A DNA stretch of 64,000 nt from Beta vulgaris subsp. vulgaris (Eukaryota; Streptophyta; Magnoliopsida; Caryophyllales; Amaranthaceae): assembly GCF_026745355.1 (NCBI RefSeq), contig NC_079203.1, forward strand, positions 41,668,992 to 41,732,991, given 5' to 3'. The translations under genes were made by a program, and so were the position numbers. Under the pieces are notes generated by a model. The model saw only the letters and a list, made by a program, of their open reading frames with translations. It had not been told where the DNA came from and made no database searches. Shown in pieces: positions 1-10,799 of this stretch. The number at the start of each line of letters is the position of its first letter. Within the stretch, counting starts at the first letter, position 1.

Positions 1-1
1 T

Positions 2-2357
2 GAAATAAGTAGGGCCTTGAGATTTGGGGCAGGTTTGTCTCTAGCCTATTGGGGAGATTGTGTGGTTACAGCAGCTCAAATAATAAATAGACTACCAACA
101 CCTATCCTCAAAAACAAAACTCCTTATGAAGTAATGTTTGGCAAGGAACCTGATTACTCTCATTTAAAGGCCTTTGGGTGTTTTGCTATGGCATATAACC
201 CTGAGAGAAAGAAAGATAAATTTGCTACCAAAGCTGTTCCTTGCATCTTCTTGGGTTATCCTGATACCCAGCAGGGATACAAGATGGAAAACCTTCTCAC
301 AAAAAGACAATTTGTTTCAAGAGATGTTCAATTCTATGAACATATCTTCCCTCACCTTAAATCTAAAACCTACACCTTCATGAATCCTATGCCCATTGAT
401 ATACCTAACTTTGTATGTAGTGATGTTGATCCTAATGTGACACATGTACCTGAACCTACACAAGTTGAAGCTGCTTCTCATGACTACATGTCACCTGAAC
501 CTACTTCATCTGATCAGACTCACATCCAAGCACCTCAAATACCAACCTCTCAACCTTCTTTCACTGAGCCTACACAAACACAACCACCTGTTCCCTCACC
601 TACACCTACTAGAAAATCTACAAGAATCTCAAAAACACCTACCTGGCTTAAAGACTTTGTTACTACCTCACAAAGAAGCATTGCTTCTAATGAACAAGCT
701 GAAGCAGTAACCTCAATAGTGCCAACATCTGTAAATGAGCACTTTGTAAACATGTTGAGAAAAGTAGTAGAGACTACTGAACCAAAAACCTACTATGAAG
801 CTGCTGCATAATCTGAGTGGGTATCAGCTATGAAACAAGAGCTTGCAGCCCTTGAGAAAAATGAAACCTGGGAGATAACCAGGCTTCCACCTGGAAGAAA
901 AGCAATAGGGTGTAAATGGGTGTATAATACAAAGTATAGAGCTGATGGCAGTGTAGAAAGGAAGAAGGCAAGGTTGGTTATTCAGGGTTGTAATCAGAAG
1001 AAGGGAGTTGAGTATACAGAAACATATGCTCCAGTAGCAAAAATGAGTACTATAAGGGCCTTATTGGCTGTTGCAGCTATGAATAAATGGCATACTTGTC
1101 AAATGGATGTGCAAAATGCATTCCTTCATGGAGACTTGAAGGAAGAAATCTTTATGCACATACCACTAGGATATCATCCACTTGATGATTGTGCAATGCA
1201 GAGGGAGAAAGAATTTCAAGTGTGTAGACTTAAAAAGGCTCTCTATGGCCTGAAACAGGCCCCTAGACAGTGGTTTGCTAAACTGTCTAGTGCCTTGCTG
1301 ACATTTGGTTTTGTTCAGTCACAAGCTTATCATTCTTTGTTTGTTCAAGCAGAAGATGATAACTTCACAGCTGTGTTAATATATGTTGATGACCTGATTA
1401 TTACTGGCAACAGTCTTGGTGCTATAAACAAGCTGAAGAGTCTCCTTAGCACTAGTTTTCATATGAAGGATTTGGGCAACCTAAGTTACTTCTTAGGTAT
1501 GGAATTCACTAGTTCTTCACAAGGGATCTTCATTTCACAAAGGAAGTACGCTCTTGATCTCTTGAAGGAATATGGCATTGACAAACTGAAATCTCTCAAG
1601 CTCCCTCTTGACACTCACATCAAGTTGGATGTTCAGAAGGGTACTCCTTTGCCTAATCCAGAGACCTACAGAAGGATGGTGGGGCAATTAATTTATCTTA
1701 CTCTCTCCAGGCCTGATATAAGTTTCTCAGTTCAATTACTCAGTCAGTTTATGCAAGCTCCTACATCAATTCACATGCAAGCAGCTAGAAGAGTTTTGAG
1801 GTACATTAAACAAGCACCTGAACAAGGCATCCTACTAGCTAGTAATACCGCAGCTAAGCTCACAGCTTATTGTGATTCAGATTGGGCATCATGTCCCTTC
1901 TCCAGGAGATCTACTACTGGCTATTGTATACTTCTAGGATCCTCTCCAATATCTTGGAAGAGTAAAAAAGCAAAGTGTAGTTGCTCGATCCTCAGCTGAA
2001 GCTGAATACAGGGCTATGGCCTTCACTACCTGTGAAGTCACCTGGTTTATGTCCTTATTGAAGGATCTGGGACTAAGGAATTTGCATCCAGCTGCTCTCA
2101 AGTGTGACAATCAAGCAGCATTGTCTATAGCTGCTAATCCTGTCTACCATGAAAGGACAAAGCATATTGAAGTGGATTGCCACTTCATTAGAGAGAAGAT
2201 TGCTCAAGGCATCATACATCCTTCCTATGTTCCTTCTAAAGCTCAATTAGCAGATGTTCTGACTAAGGCACTGCCTACCTACCAACACAACAAGCTTCTA
2301 GGCAAGATGGGAGTGCAATCAGCATCACACTCTCATCTTGAGAGGGAGTGTAAATGA
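2..2357 (+). pseudogene. Ty1/copia pol, 3' half (integrase end, RT, RNase H), disrupted
   Basis: The reading frame is open from the window edge, so the element begins upstream. Up to about 810 it encodes the end of the integrase core and the following domain (INRLPTP, GKEPDYSHLKAFGC). A TAA at 809-811 interrupts the frame, which resumes unchanged with SEWVSAMKQELAALEKNETW, the usual start of the copia reverse transcriptase region. The RT block to about 1700 shows KARLVIQG, YAPVAKMSTIRALL, QMDVQNAFLHGDL and the catalytic YVDDLIITG. One extra A in the A6 run at 1964-1969 shifts the frame just before the RNase H motif [11 protein letters not shown]. RNase H then continues to the stop at 2355-2357 ([35 protein letters not shown]). 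Two lesions in 2.4 kb imply a fairly recent but inactive copy. Confidence 0.95.
2338..2348 (+). other. Polypurine tract of the copia element
   Basis: The purine run CTTGAGAGGGAG lies immediately before the TG that opens the LTR, where plus-strand DNA synthesis is primed in LTR retrotransposons. It overlaps the last codons of the RNase H frame, as is common in compact copia elements. Confidence 0.8.
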
Positions 2358-2643
2358 TAAAACATCTAATATCTACTTCATCATGTGCAGCTCACATGTT
2401 CACTTACTAGTTGACACCTAGGCACCTTGGATCACGTGAGAATCATTCTAGGGATTGGTATTGTAATAATACTCTTCCTAGTATAAAAGGCTGCATAGGT
2501 CAGCTTGTAATACTTCAACAAACACATCACTAAATACAAGGAGGGGCCGCCATTTGAGCTACCTACCCTTGCTTCAATCTTCTGCATTTATTCGCATTCA
2601 ATACAGCAGATTTCATCAAACTCTTTCCTTAAAATTGTTTACA
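2349..2643 (+). repeat. 3' LTR of the copia element
   Basis: The 295-bp LTR opens TGTAAA and closes TTTACA, a perfect 6-bp terminal inverted repeat of the TG...CA type. It follows the polypurine tract directly. It contains a TATA box (TATAAAA, 2482-2488). The 5' LTR and the left target duplication lie outside the window, so the LTR pair cannot be compared for dating. Confidence 0.85.
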
Positions 2644-2679
2644 AAGTTGAATGCAGATACACTTAGTACTTACTGAATG

Positions 2680-2843
2680 ACAAGGCTTCTTTACTTCTCA
2701 TTACAGTTACAAGCTGTATTATAATTGATTTCTCTTACAAGAGAATGAACAGGGAGGTTGCCATTGTCAAACAATTTCCTATTTCGTTGCTTCCATAAGG
2801 CATACACAGTTTCAGTGAACAAAATCATCACCAGAACTTGATC
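2680..2843 (-). pseudogene. LINE C-terminal fragment (left part)
   Basis: The minus strand reads ETVYALWKQRNRKLFDNGNL, the conserved segment between the zinc-binding region and RNase H of plant non-LTR retrotransposons (compare the family pattern IWKxRNxxIF). It is separated from its other half (3634 onward) by a hAT insertion with an exact target duplication. The fragment runs up to the copia LTR end, so the copia element probably landed in or beside the same LINE. Confidence 0.75.
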
Positions 2844-2851
2844 ATCACCAA
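2844..2851. repeat. 8-bp target site duplication of hAT element, left copy
   Basis: ATCACCAA at 2844-2851 is repeated exactly at 3626-3633, directly outside the terminal inverted repeats. An 8-bp duplication is diagnostic of the hAT superfamily. Confidence 0.85.
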
Positions 2852-2969
2852 CAATGGCGAATCCAGCATGGGTTCAACTGAACCCACGAGAATCTGAGAA
2901 AGCAACTGGAATTTACAGGAAAACAAAATCAAGATATATAAAAAAGCGCCCAAAATAATATGAATCTTA

Positions 2970-3045
2970 TAAACTTGGCTCAGCGGTGTAGCGTGTTGTC
3001 ATAATGCTTGGGGTGGTCAATGTCGCGGGATCGAATCCCAGGAAG
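2970..3045 (+). repeat. tRNA-like (pol III promoter-like) segment inside the hAT element
   Basis: TTGGCTCAGCGGTG resembles a pol III A box, and GGATCGAATCCC about 50 bases later resembles a B box. The spacing is like that of a tRNA, but no cloverleaf is evident. It may be a captured tRNA or SINE head. Transcription is not shown. Confidence 0.45.
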
Positions 3046-3060
3046 ACCTTGTAATTTTTG

Positions 3061-3274
3061 TTTTACTTTTCTTCCCTCACTTTGTTTTTTTAATTACTAC
3101 AACTTATGTTTTTATTCTTGGTTTTATTTTTCTTTTGATCCTCCATTTTATAGCTAGCCTACCTTGTATTTTTTTTCTTTTTATACTTTTTTGCCTCCCT
3201 TTGTTTTTTATTACTACAACTTATGTTTTTATTCTTGGTTTTATTTTTCTTTTAATCCTCCATTTTCTAGCTTC
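3061..3274. repeat. Direct duplication of a T-rich block
   Basis: A block of about 95 bp (3061-3156) recurs at 3181-3274. Both copies contain TTACTACAACTTATG and TATTCTTGGTTTTATTTTTC, followed by ATCCTCCATTTT. The copies differ by a few substitutions and small indels. The duplication is internal to the hAT element. Confidence 0.8.
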
Positions 3275-3633
3275 CCTTCTTCACAAATATTCCACTCCAC
3301 CAAGCACTAATGTATTACTAGGAAATGAATCTGGTTTAATTTCCCTTTTCTTCCAATTTACTTGCTCAAAAACAATCAATTATTGATAGCATTAATAATT
3401 TATTAGCCAAAATATATTACAAAGACCTTACTGTTGGTGACTCGTTAATTATTAATAGCATTAAGAATTTATTAGTCAAACTTGTATAAGTGTTTTTAAC
3501 GCCTTTAAATATAAGTATTAATAGTAAAATTTAGCTGCACGCTTCGCGTGCATATAAGACTAATTTTTATTTTATGTTTAAACAAATTTGAACCCACGTT
3601 TGTTCAATTCTTGGATCCGCCACTGATCACCAA

Positions 3634-3790
3634 AACATTGCTATTTTGGATCATATGTTGACGTATTGTTACTTCACTATTTTTCCCTTTGCAAGGGACT
3701 GTTCCTCACTATTATAATTCGTGGCTTATTATATTCTTGGTCTCCCACTGAACTCCAAAATCACGAACAACTAATATAGACAGCAACTAC
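3634..3790 (-). pseudogene. LINE fragment (right part, beyond hAT insertion)
   Basis: When the hAT element and one target copy are removed, the minus-strand reading before the insertion (QCFGDD) runs into DQVLVMILFTETVYALWKQ at 2843 downward. At least one stop lies just upstream. The sequence becomes unrecognisable before about 3790. Confidence 0.5.
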
Positions 3791-4550
3791 AAATGAGAAA
3801 TGTACACCATAAAGCTTTCCACTACTTGCCAAGACATGTTATTTCATCTTGAACACACCTTCAAAATCATACTAAACTACGTTGACAAACCTTCACACAT
3901 TAACTTACAAAATAGCCACATACTTACAAAAAAAAAAAAAAATCAGCATACATTAAAATAAAGTATTAACATTTTTTGTAGGAATACATCTTTAACCTCT
4001 CCGATCCTGATCCATAATTGAGCTACGGGGACATAAAGATTGACTTTCCCCTCTTATTCAGACCTTTTTTCATCTCTCAATTATATCATGATGGTCTGAT
4101 GGGAAACTTCAACCTCATTTATTTGTTGCTCAATAATATATAGAAGAGTCATATTGCATTTACAATGATTGTAGTTTTCTTTTACTTGATAAGAGTTTTT
4201 TTTTGTTTGGTTTTTGGAAAACAGTTTTAAGTTTAAACTGATTTAAAAATGTGTTACATTTTCAAACTAACGTATATGTCGTGTGGATTTTTATCAAATT
4301 TAGAATCGAATCAACAATATGTATGTGTGTGCATTAAGGGAGTAAAAATTTTGTTTGGTGGCAAGAAACTGGTAAAATGATCACTAGTAAATAGCCAGAT
4401 GATATCCATTATTCACAATACTAATTAATCCTAGATATAAAAAAATCCAAAACATTGACATAAAATGCTCAATCTAATATGGTATCAAAACTTGATTTGC
4501 ACCACTTCAATGTCATACAATTAGGATTATAACTTGTACAGAGACTAAGA
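3791..4550. other. AT-rich intergenic stretch, no gene seen
   Basis: No coding frame or RNA gene is supported. A poly-A run lies near 3928-3942. A short TGGTATCAAAAC at about 4482 resembles a degenerate initiator-Met primer-binding site, but no LTR was found beside it. Confidence 0.6.
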
Positions 4551-4855
4551 CTCCGTTTGTTTTGAAGGAATACTTTTTACAGGAAAATGATTTTCCTCTT
4601 TCCGTTGTTGTTTGGACAAGGGATTAAAAAGGACAACTACGGTGGAAAAAAGTTTTCCACCCCTTTGTAAACATGCTCCCTTCAAAATTTGAAGGAAAAT
4701 AATTTTCTTACATTTTCTCATTCCCAACATCTCCATTTTCCTCTTCTTAGCTTGATAATTCTCTATCAAATCAGACTAATGAAAAATAATGTCATTTCGA
4801 TTTTCCATTGGAAACTGTTTTTCATGAAAAATGTTTTCCAGCAAAACAAACGTAC
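4551..4855. mobile_element. MITE-like element with GTTTGTTTTG ends
   Basis: A perfect 10-bp inverted repeat, GTTTGTTTTG (4555-4564) and CAAAACAAAC (4842-4851), bounds about 300 bp. The interior is built of inverted GGAAAAT/ATTTTCC words, so the whole can fold extensively. No coding capacity. I could not fix a target duplication, so the superfamily is unassigned. Confidence 0.6.
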
Positions 4856-4926
4856 ACTAACTGATTTGGGACGAAAAAAATACAATGGAAAAACAACGAA
4901 GTAACATTCAAATTGTATAAGAGGTA

Positions 4927-5169
4927 CTCCCTCTTTTTTTTTTATCTTTCTCTCTTTCCTATGCGCGTCTCCTGATACTTGTATTTAAACTTGAATATCT
5001 TTCATAATATATTAGTAAAAATTACAACGTTTGAATATTAATAAAGTATTAATTGATACTATATAAAGAAGACCCCATATGAATATATTTATTCTTCTAA
5101 AATTGAGAAAATTACATATGAGTATGAATAGTGTCAAGATTTCAAGTGAGAAAAAAAAAACAGAGGGAG
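4927..5169. mobile_element. Stowaway (Tc1/mariner) MITE, copy 1
   Basis: CTCCCTCT opens the element, AGAGGGAG closes it, and TA lies on each side (4925-4926 and 5170-5171). This is the Stowaway signature. Length is 243 bp with no ORF. It is the same family as the 59206 element, in opposite orientation: the inner words GCGCGTCTCC and CACTATTCATACT occur in both, inverted. Confidence 0.9.
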
Positions 5170-5171
5170 TA

Positions 5172-8100
5172 TGGGCCAAGAGGGATAAAAAAAATAACAA
5201 TTTCTGACCTAGAATGTAATGAAAGATGGGAGTATGGAGACTGAGGTTTTTAGAGCGAGAAAAGGAAAAAATATTGAAGTATTTTTTTTTTGGGTATGTA
5301 TGACGAAGGATCCTATCAAGCTGGAACATCTCTAACTTAAGTCAACTCAAATTAGATTAACGGGCTAGGCAATTCGGGAGTGGAGGAAAGGTAAGAGGAT
5401 CCCGCCCTTCCCTGAAGTTCCCCACTGACGATTAAAACCTCAACCTCAAAGGTTGCACTATTAGTGGAAAAAACCTTATATGACAAAGTAAAACAGATCC
5501 GATTCTCCCAAAAATCGTTAGGCTAAACTTAGCTTAGTCTGAAGTATTCGTTATTGGTCGTAAATAAGTTTTTCCTTATGCAAATATATATATTTATGTA
5601 AGAAGAGTTGGTTCTTAGAAAAGAAGGGTGTATTCTCTTCACTTGATTTTTAGTAGTTTGATACTTATCTCGACTTATTTGAACTTATTATATGTTTACC
5701 TAATTTATTTGAACTTATAGGCCCCGAGCTTAGTATATCCAAACATATTTAAACTTTTAAGTTGTAAATTCAACTTAGTGTCCCATATATTTAACTTTAA
5801 AATTTATCTAAATTTATTAGCCTTAAACCTAAAGGATAATTGTTAGAAGCTAAAAGTGACAGCATCGACCCTTGATTTTGTCATACAATTTCTAAATTTA
5901 AACCATTTAAATATATATTTGATGTTAATGTTTAGATTTTAGGGTAGTGTATATCAACATAAAAAAAAAAATTGTAGAACGGACTGCACTTACCATTCTT
6001 TTCTTGTGGTGTAGTATTTTGAGGTAGTCAAATTTGGGGATTTCTTAATAGTTAATCCCCTTGTACATTAATTAGAAATTACCACAGCACAGCATATGTT
6101 AAAGCATTCTCTTTACACCCTTAATCTTCGCTTAGTGAAAGGAGTGAAGAAGCTTTTAGATTTATCTCAAAAAAAGGGGAAATAGCTTCTGGACCACTTT
6201 CAACTGTCTTCTTAATCCAAGAGTTAACTACGGCCGGGTGAGGAAAACAAAACCTTTAAATAACGAAAACATGAATACATATGTAGGTTTCATAAGATTA
6301 ATTACAGGTAATTAAGTTCTCTATCCATGGTTCTTTACAAAATGCAAAAAAAAACATTATATAAAATGTTCTAACTATGATTTAGATGTAGTTTCGCAAT
6401 GGCGTAATTGTTACTATAATTATGATTAAAATTAGCTGGTTTTAGAACAAATTCGACCCGCACTGTCTCTTGCTGCTTTGACCGAATCATTTATTACCTA
6501 TTTGGCTTTTCTATTTTGTTAGTCAACAATTAGGGTTTTGCTCATTCTCTAAAAAACCAACATTTTCATTTATATTACACAAAGGAGGATTTACTATATT
6601 GTTTTTCTTTTGTCTCTTACAAGGAGGTGATATAAGTTATTCGGATAAAATTTATATAATGTTAATAGAAATCAATTAACAATTTGAATGGATTTTTTTT
6701 TACCTCGTTTGTTTATTGAAAATTCAAATTATTGGATTGAGGGCTGGGGGCATAGCCCTAAAAGTTTATGTAAACTTTTTTCCAACTTCGAAATTTTAGA
6801 AGTTTGATATATTCGAACTTTAAATGAAACAAGTAATAAACCCTTAATCGATATGTTTTTTGGACAGTTAGTTAGTATTATTAATGGTCATATAATGAAA
6901 TTAATTTCAGGACTTGTTATAAACTTATGTTAATTTTAGAACTTCTCAACCAATATATTGGAAATTTTGATTTAAATTTATAACTTCTATTAACCAATCC
7001 ATGAAAAATAAGGTAAATTAATTATTAGGCCAAACCAATGATCTCATGGATTTTCAAACTAGATTCAAACTATCAAGTTTTAAATTAGATTTGATTGTGT
7101 AGATATTCATATCGGATTTGGACTCAAAACTCAAAAAGCCAATTTTATTTCGGATTAGATTAGACTTGAGTTAAATCTAAATGATAGAATAGTAGATTGA
7201 TCTTATCTTTCTTTAATTTTATCTTTGTATGAAGATGTGAAACATATGTATCCTTAAAGATAAAGTTAAAGCCAACAAGAGAGACACTCCCAAATAAACA
7301 TACATTAAACAGTAAATTAAATTCCAAAACAATAAGGAAAATTTTATTGGTAAGAAAATCAAATCATCTTTATTCCTAATATTCTAAAAAATAAAAACAT
7401 GTATAGGAACAACCCAAATCTTGTTGATTGTAAAACGTCAAACAGTGATACACGAGATCTGGTATCAAATCCCGTTTACACCACTGTACTTTATCGCTCC
7501 CGATAAATAATATAAAAATATCACAACCCTACCAAAGAAGCAATTAATCTCTCACTAATAACATAAGCTAAAGCATTAACCCAGTCCCACCTAAAAGATT
7601 ACACACTTTCTGGGAAAAACAAATTAAACCTCACGCAGAAAACAGATAGGCTCACGGCACACATACAACTGTACAAGTGGTTGCTGGTCCATCACAATTC
7701 TCGTGCTTAGTTTCCTTCTCTTTAGCATGCTTCATTAATTATCACCTGATCCATCCTTCTTTGCTCTTTAATCATCAGATCAACCACAAAACCTGTGAGT
7801 TTATAGTACTAATTGTCATTAGTTTTTTTTTTTTCCTTAAAAAATATAACTTTAGCAAGTGACTTTAAAGCTGCAACATACAACTTTAGACTAATTGAAA
7901 CTTAACCTTTTCTTAAAAACATCAAGAAAAAAAATACTTACCAACATTCACAAGCTAATCTCACCTGGGTTTGAAAACCTGTACAAAAAAAAAAACAAAA
8001 CCATAATAACACAAAATACAAATATAAATCTGATTATATACATAATTATACCCTAATCGTTGAAACAATCCAACAGATTTTTTTTTCTCCTGCTTTTTGG

Positions 8101-8246
8101 GAGAAATTTGCAACAAAAAATGAAACAAAATCATGAAGATCATACAGTATATAATAAGATCATACTAAAAGCATAGTAGAAATTTTCATGCACATATATA
8201 ACAAAAGCAAAAAAAGAAAGTGAGAAGGAGAAAGGGAGAGAAGGGG
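5172..8246. other. Non-coding stretch, 3' side of MIR156
   Basis: I see no supported gene. The sequence is AT-rich, with stop codons in all frames and no recognisable protein words. The part nearest 8.2 kb may be transcribed as the 3' portion of the MIR156 primary transcript, but no poly(A) site is identified. GGTATCAAATCCCG near 7462 resembles a pol III B box without a convincing A box. Confidence 0.5.
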
Positions 8247-8254
8247 ATAGTGGG

Positions 8255-8275
8255 GGTGACAGATAGAGGGTGAGC
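8255..8275 (-). ncRNA. miR156*: miR156 star strand (3p arm)
   Basis: The 3p strand starts GCTCACCCTCTATCTGTCAC on the minus strand and pairs with the 5p mature strand. The C-rich difference from the commoner GCTCACTCTCT form lies at one position and leaves a small mismatch in the duplex. Confidence 0.85.
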
Positions 8276-8320
8276 ACGCATAGCTTCAAGCACATATTTC
8301 ATGCAAGAAAAGCACCATGT

Positions 8321-8340
8321 GTGCTCACTCTCTTCTGTCA
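8321..8340 (-). ncRNA. miR156: Mature miR156 (5p arm)
   Basis: All 20 positions match canonical plant miR156, beginning with the 5' U preferred by AGO1. It lies on the 5' arm of the hairpin, as in all known MIR156 genes. Confidence 0.95.
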
Positions 8341-8519
8341 CCTCCCTCTTACCATATATTTTTTTTGGTAATTTTGAAGGAGAGAGAACCCTAATTAGGG
8401 CATAATTGATGGGAAGAAAAAAAAACCCTAAAGAATAATGAGTAGAGAGGAAGTGTTGAGTAGATTGGAAACAGTGTTTTGCTGTGTTGTGGTGAAGACA
8501 TGGCATGATGGTTGAGCTC

Positions 8520-8527
8520 TTTATATA
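8520..8527 (-). promoter_or_regulatory. Probable TATA box of MIR156
   Basis: Read on the minus strand, TATATAAA occurs within CTCCTCTATATAAAGAGC. At the usual distance, transcription would start near 8490-8497, about 150 nt upstream of the hairpin, a typical layout for plant MIR156 genes. A (GA)n tract on the same strand (8596-8611) lies further upstream and could bind GAGA-type plant factors. That last point is inference. Confidence 0.7.
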
Positions 8528-8595
8528 GAGGAGCTAAGCTAGTGGGTAGCATGACATCTGGAATAAATGTGCCCCCTTCTTCTCCCCCTATCTTT

Positions 8596-8611
8596 CTCTC
8601 TCTCTCTCCTT
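8596..8611 (-). repeat. (CT)n / (GA)n tract upstream of MIR156
   Basis: TTTCTCTCTCTCTCTCC on the plus strand is a GA-repeat on the MIR156 strand, about 70-90 bp upstream of the TATA box. Such tracts are common in plant core promoters. Confidence 0.6.
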
Positions 8612-8711
8612 TTAATTATTTTATTTACTATTTTATCTTCCTCCAACAAGTGGTGGGAGCCTAGGAGGATAAGTCATCAAATTCTCCACGACAAAATATA
8701 ACAATTTTAAT

Positions 8712-9236
8712 TAGAGGTGAAAGTTATTTAGATAAAATTCAAAATTCAATTCAAATTGAATTAGTAATTTAGCAGATCGGATTCGAACTGTGTTTGGATT
8801 GGATAAATTGCGATTTTTTGAAAAATTGGATTTTCGGATCGGATTGGATTGAAGGTATTTGGATAAAATAAGAATATAACTGAATAACAATATGTCTTGT
8901 ATTAAGTATCTGGACTGGACTTAAGTACTAACCTGATTTTTTTAGAAAAGCCTGGTACATAGCTCAATAGGCGTATCACTTCAACCCTTTCCCTAAAACT
9001 CTAACAGCACTTAATTCCTCATTTCTTAAATCTATTAGTCTGTTGTTGTGCTTAATTTATTTCATCGAAAAACTAGAGCATAAAAAAAATGAATTTTCGG
9101 ATCGGATCCAATCTAGTGTATGAAAATTCGGATTGGATTGATCGAATTCAAACTCTAGTCGGTTTAGATTTGGATTGCAAAATTAAAATTCAAATTTTGT
9201 TCGAATCGGATTGGATTAGGGCCTAATCCAAATTGT
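8712..9236. repeat. GGATTGGATT-rich hAT-like MITE, copy 1
   Basis: The block starts TAGAGGTGAAAGTTATT and is filled with variants of CGGATTGGATT and AATCCAAT. A diverged relative of the same design lies at 63070-63540 (shared GATGAAAGTTATT-like start, AAAATTAAAATTCAAATTTT-like end). The right end runs into a Stowaway-like CTCCCTCC word at about 9240 and looks truncated. No coding capacity. Confidence 0.65.
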
Positions 9237-9341
9237 AATACTCCCTCCCTCCAGGTATATTAGTACTTTCTTCGTTCTTATTAACTTATATTTGGAGAAT
9301 TTGGGGTGTTTGTTGGTATTTAGGTGAGTGTCCAGTGCAAG

Positions 9342-9782
9342 GATAGTTAGAGGATAATTTTTCTCACCATGAGGTTCCCGAAAATTGTGAAAGCCTTCTT
9401 TCATTCAGGCTGTATTCTTAGTGAGATTAATTATATATTTATTTCTTTAATTCCCAAGATTAAAAATCCTTCTAATGCAAATCACTTTAGACTTATTAGT
9501 CTATTTTCGACCATTTATAAAATGATCTCAAATGTTATAATGAATAGAAAAGATCTTACTCCAAAGGATTATTCATCCCCTCCAAGAAGCTTTTGTCCCG
9601 GATCGAATGATTCAAGATAATACTTTGATTGTGCATGAACTTTTTCATTTACTTAGTAGGAAATTTGGTTAAGAAGGTTGGATTGCTATTGAGTTGGATA
9701 TGGAGAAGCATATGATATATTAAAATGGAATTTTATTTTTATTACTCTCCAAAAGCTAGCTTTTTGTGAAAAATGGATTTAA
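9342..9782 (+). pseudogene. LINE reverse transcriptase fragment
   Basis: In order, three plus-strand frames give FFHSGCILSEINYIFISLIP, HFRLISLFSTIYKMISN, then AFVPDRMIQDNTLIVHEL and IAIELDMEK. This matches the N-terminal half of plant LINE reverse transcriptases (family words: IPK, RPISL, FVPGR, KLDMSKAYD). It needs at least two frameshifts and holds a stop. There is no poly-A or target duplication, so this is a scrap. Confidence 0.85.
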
Positions 9783-9926
9783 TTCCAACTTTAATCCAAC
9801 CTTCCTCTATTTGTTGAACCTAGCCAACATCCAACCAACCTTTCAAAGATCTAAAATATCAACTTACCAATTAAGACCATCGGTCCTTATGAAGTAGTGA
9901 AATAATAAAAAGAGAATAACATGATT

Positions 9927-9928
<2 letters not shown>

Positions 9929-9999
<71 letters not shown>
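9929..9999. repeat. (AT)n microsatellite
   Basis: About 35 uninterrupted AT units. Perfect purity over 71 bp implies a recently expanded, length-variable tract. Confidence 0.98.
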
Positions 10000-10002
<3 letters not shown>

Positions 10003-10799
10003 CTCATATGAATTAATACAATAAAGTTCCCAAATTCCATATGCTTGCATCAATCTTCCATACAAACATAGTATAAATCTCATAATCAACATGTTTCACA
10101 CAACGGCATAAAACATGCAAATCTAACATAATAGAAATCATTATGAACTAAAAATAGTTCATATACATGATGCTACATAATTCTCATCCTTAGAATCATG
10201 ATACTAATCCAATCAACACATAGGTATGTATGTACCTTGTGTAGACAAATTGAGTGGGCACTTTAATTCACAGCCTTAAAAGTCGCCTAAAGAGAATTTT
10301 CCGCCTAAACAACCAATATAAATTCACAATCAATTCTTTATGAATTTACAACAATAATAAAATACTTTAAACCCTTCTTAAAAGTGTTTAAAAACCTTCC
10401 CATCATTAAAACTTAAGTATTGAAGCCTCCTACTATAGTACTACTATACTAGTTGTCAAAAACACTCAAAACTCATGTTTTAAATCATAAATCTCCATCA
10501 ACAATACTCTTTTCAAATTTCCAACAACATATTATATATTAAAACTCTTTTTAAACACATTTAAACATATTTAAAATCATAAGAACAATCAGTCTCATAA
10601 ACTATAACATAATGATTTTTCAACCTTTAAAACCCTAAAAATTCATACTTTGATAATTAAAAATTCAATTCCAATATAATAAGTAAATATGAATTTTTAT
10701 TTTTTCAATACATAAATTATATAATCTTATTAGATTCATAATCAAATCATCAAATTATAACTTTTAAACATAATCATATTGAACAAATCTTAAAAACAT
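10000..10799. other. AT-rich stretch, no gene seen
   Basis: No frame or RNA feature is supported. It may be the 3' part of the LTR-like block that follows (which reads on the minus strand), but no closing TG...CA boundary or duplication was found. Confidence 0.45.

Larger units (their letters stand above)
2852..3625. mobile_element. Non-autonomous hAT transposon
   Basis: This 774-bp element starts CAATGGCGAATCCA and ends with the inverse of CAGTGGCGGATCCA. The ends fit the hAT terminal pattern YARNG and are flanked by an exact 8-bp duplication. The inner parts of both ends (TGAACCCACG) also pair. It has no transposase frame. Inside are a tRNA-like segment (about 2970-3045), a direct duplication of about 95 bp, and a hairpin GCACGC-TTC-GCGTGC at 3537-3551 followed by CTAA. 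It splits a LINE fragment and is therefore younger than it. Confidence 0.85.
8247..8352 (-). ncRNA. MIR156: MIR156 microRNA precursor hairpin
   Basis: The minus strand carries TGACAGAAGAGAGTGAGCAC (8340 down to 8321), identical to the canonical 20-nt mature miR156. About 45 nt after its end is GCTCACCCTCTATCTGTCACC (as two arms, 8275 down to 8255), the star strand. The arms pair as GGTGACAG with CTGTCACC, then through the GAG-rich and CTC-rich parts, with few mismatches and the 2-nt 3' offset expected of DCL1 products. By family knowledge, miR156 is loaded into AGO1 and silences SPL (SBP-box) transcription factor mRNAs, holding plants in the juvenile phase. The arms and mature sequence look intact, and a TATA box lies about 180 nt upstream, so I regard this as a functional gene. 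Confidence 0.95.

Noticed and set aside
4480..4495. A primer-binding site TGGTATCAAAAC
   Set aside because: No LTR end precedes it, and it differs from TGGTATCAGAGC.
8186..8506. A 106-residue minus-strand frame across MIR156
   Set aside because: It covers the microRNA hairpin, and its ATG lies at or upstream of the expected transcription start. The residues are low-complexity (poly-F). I treat the locus as a microRNA gene only.
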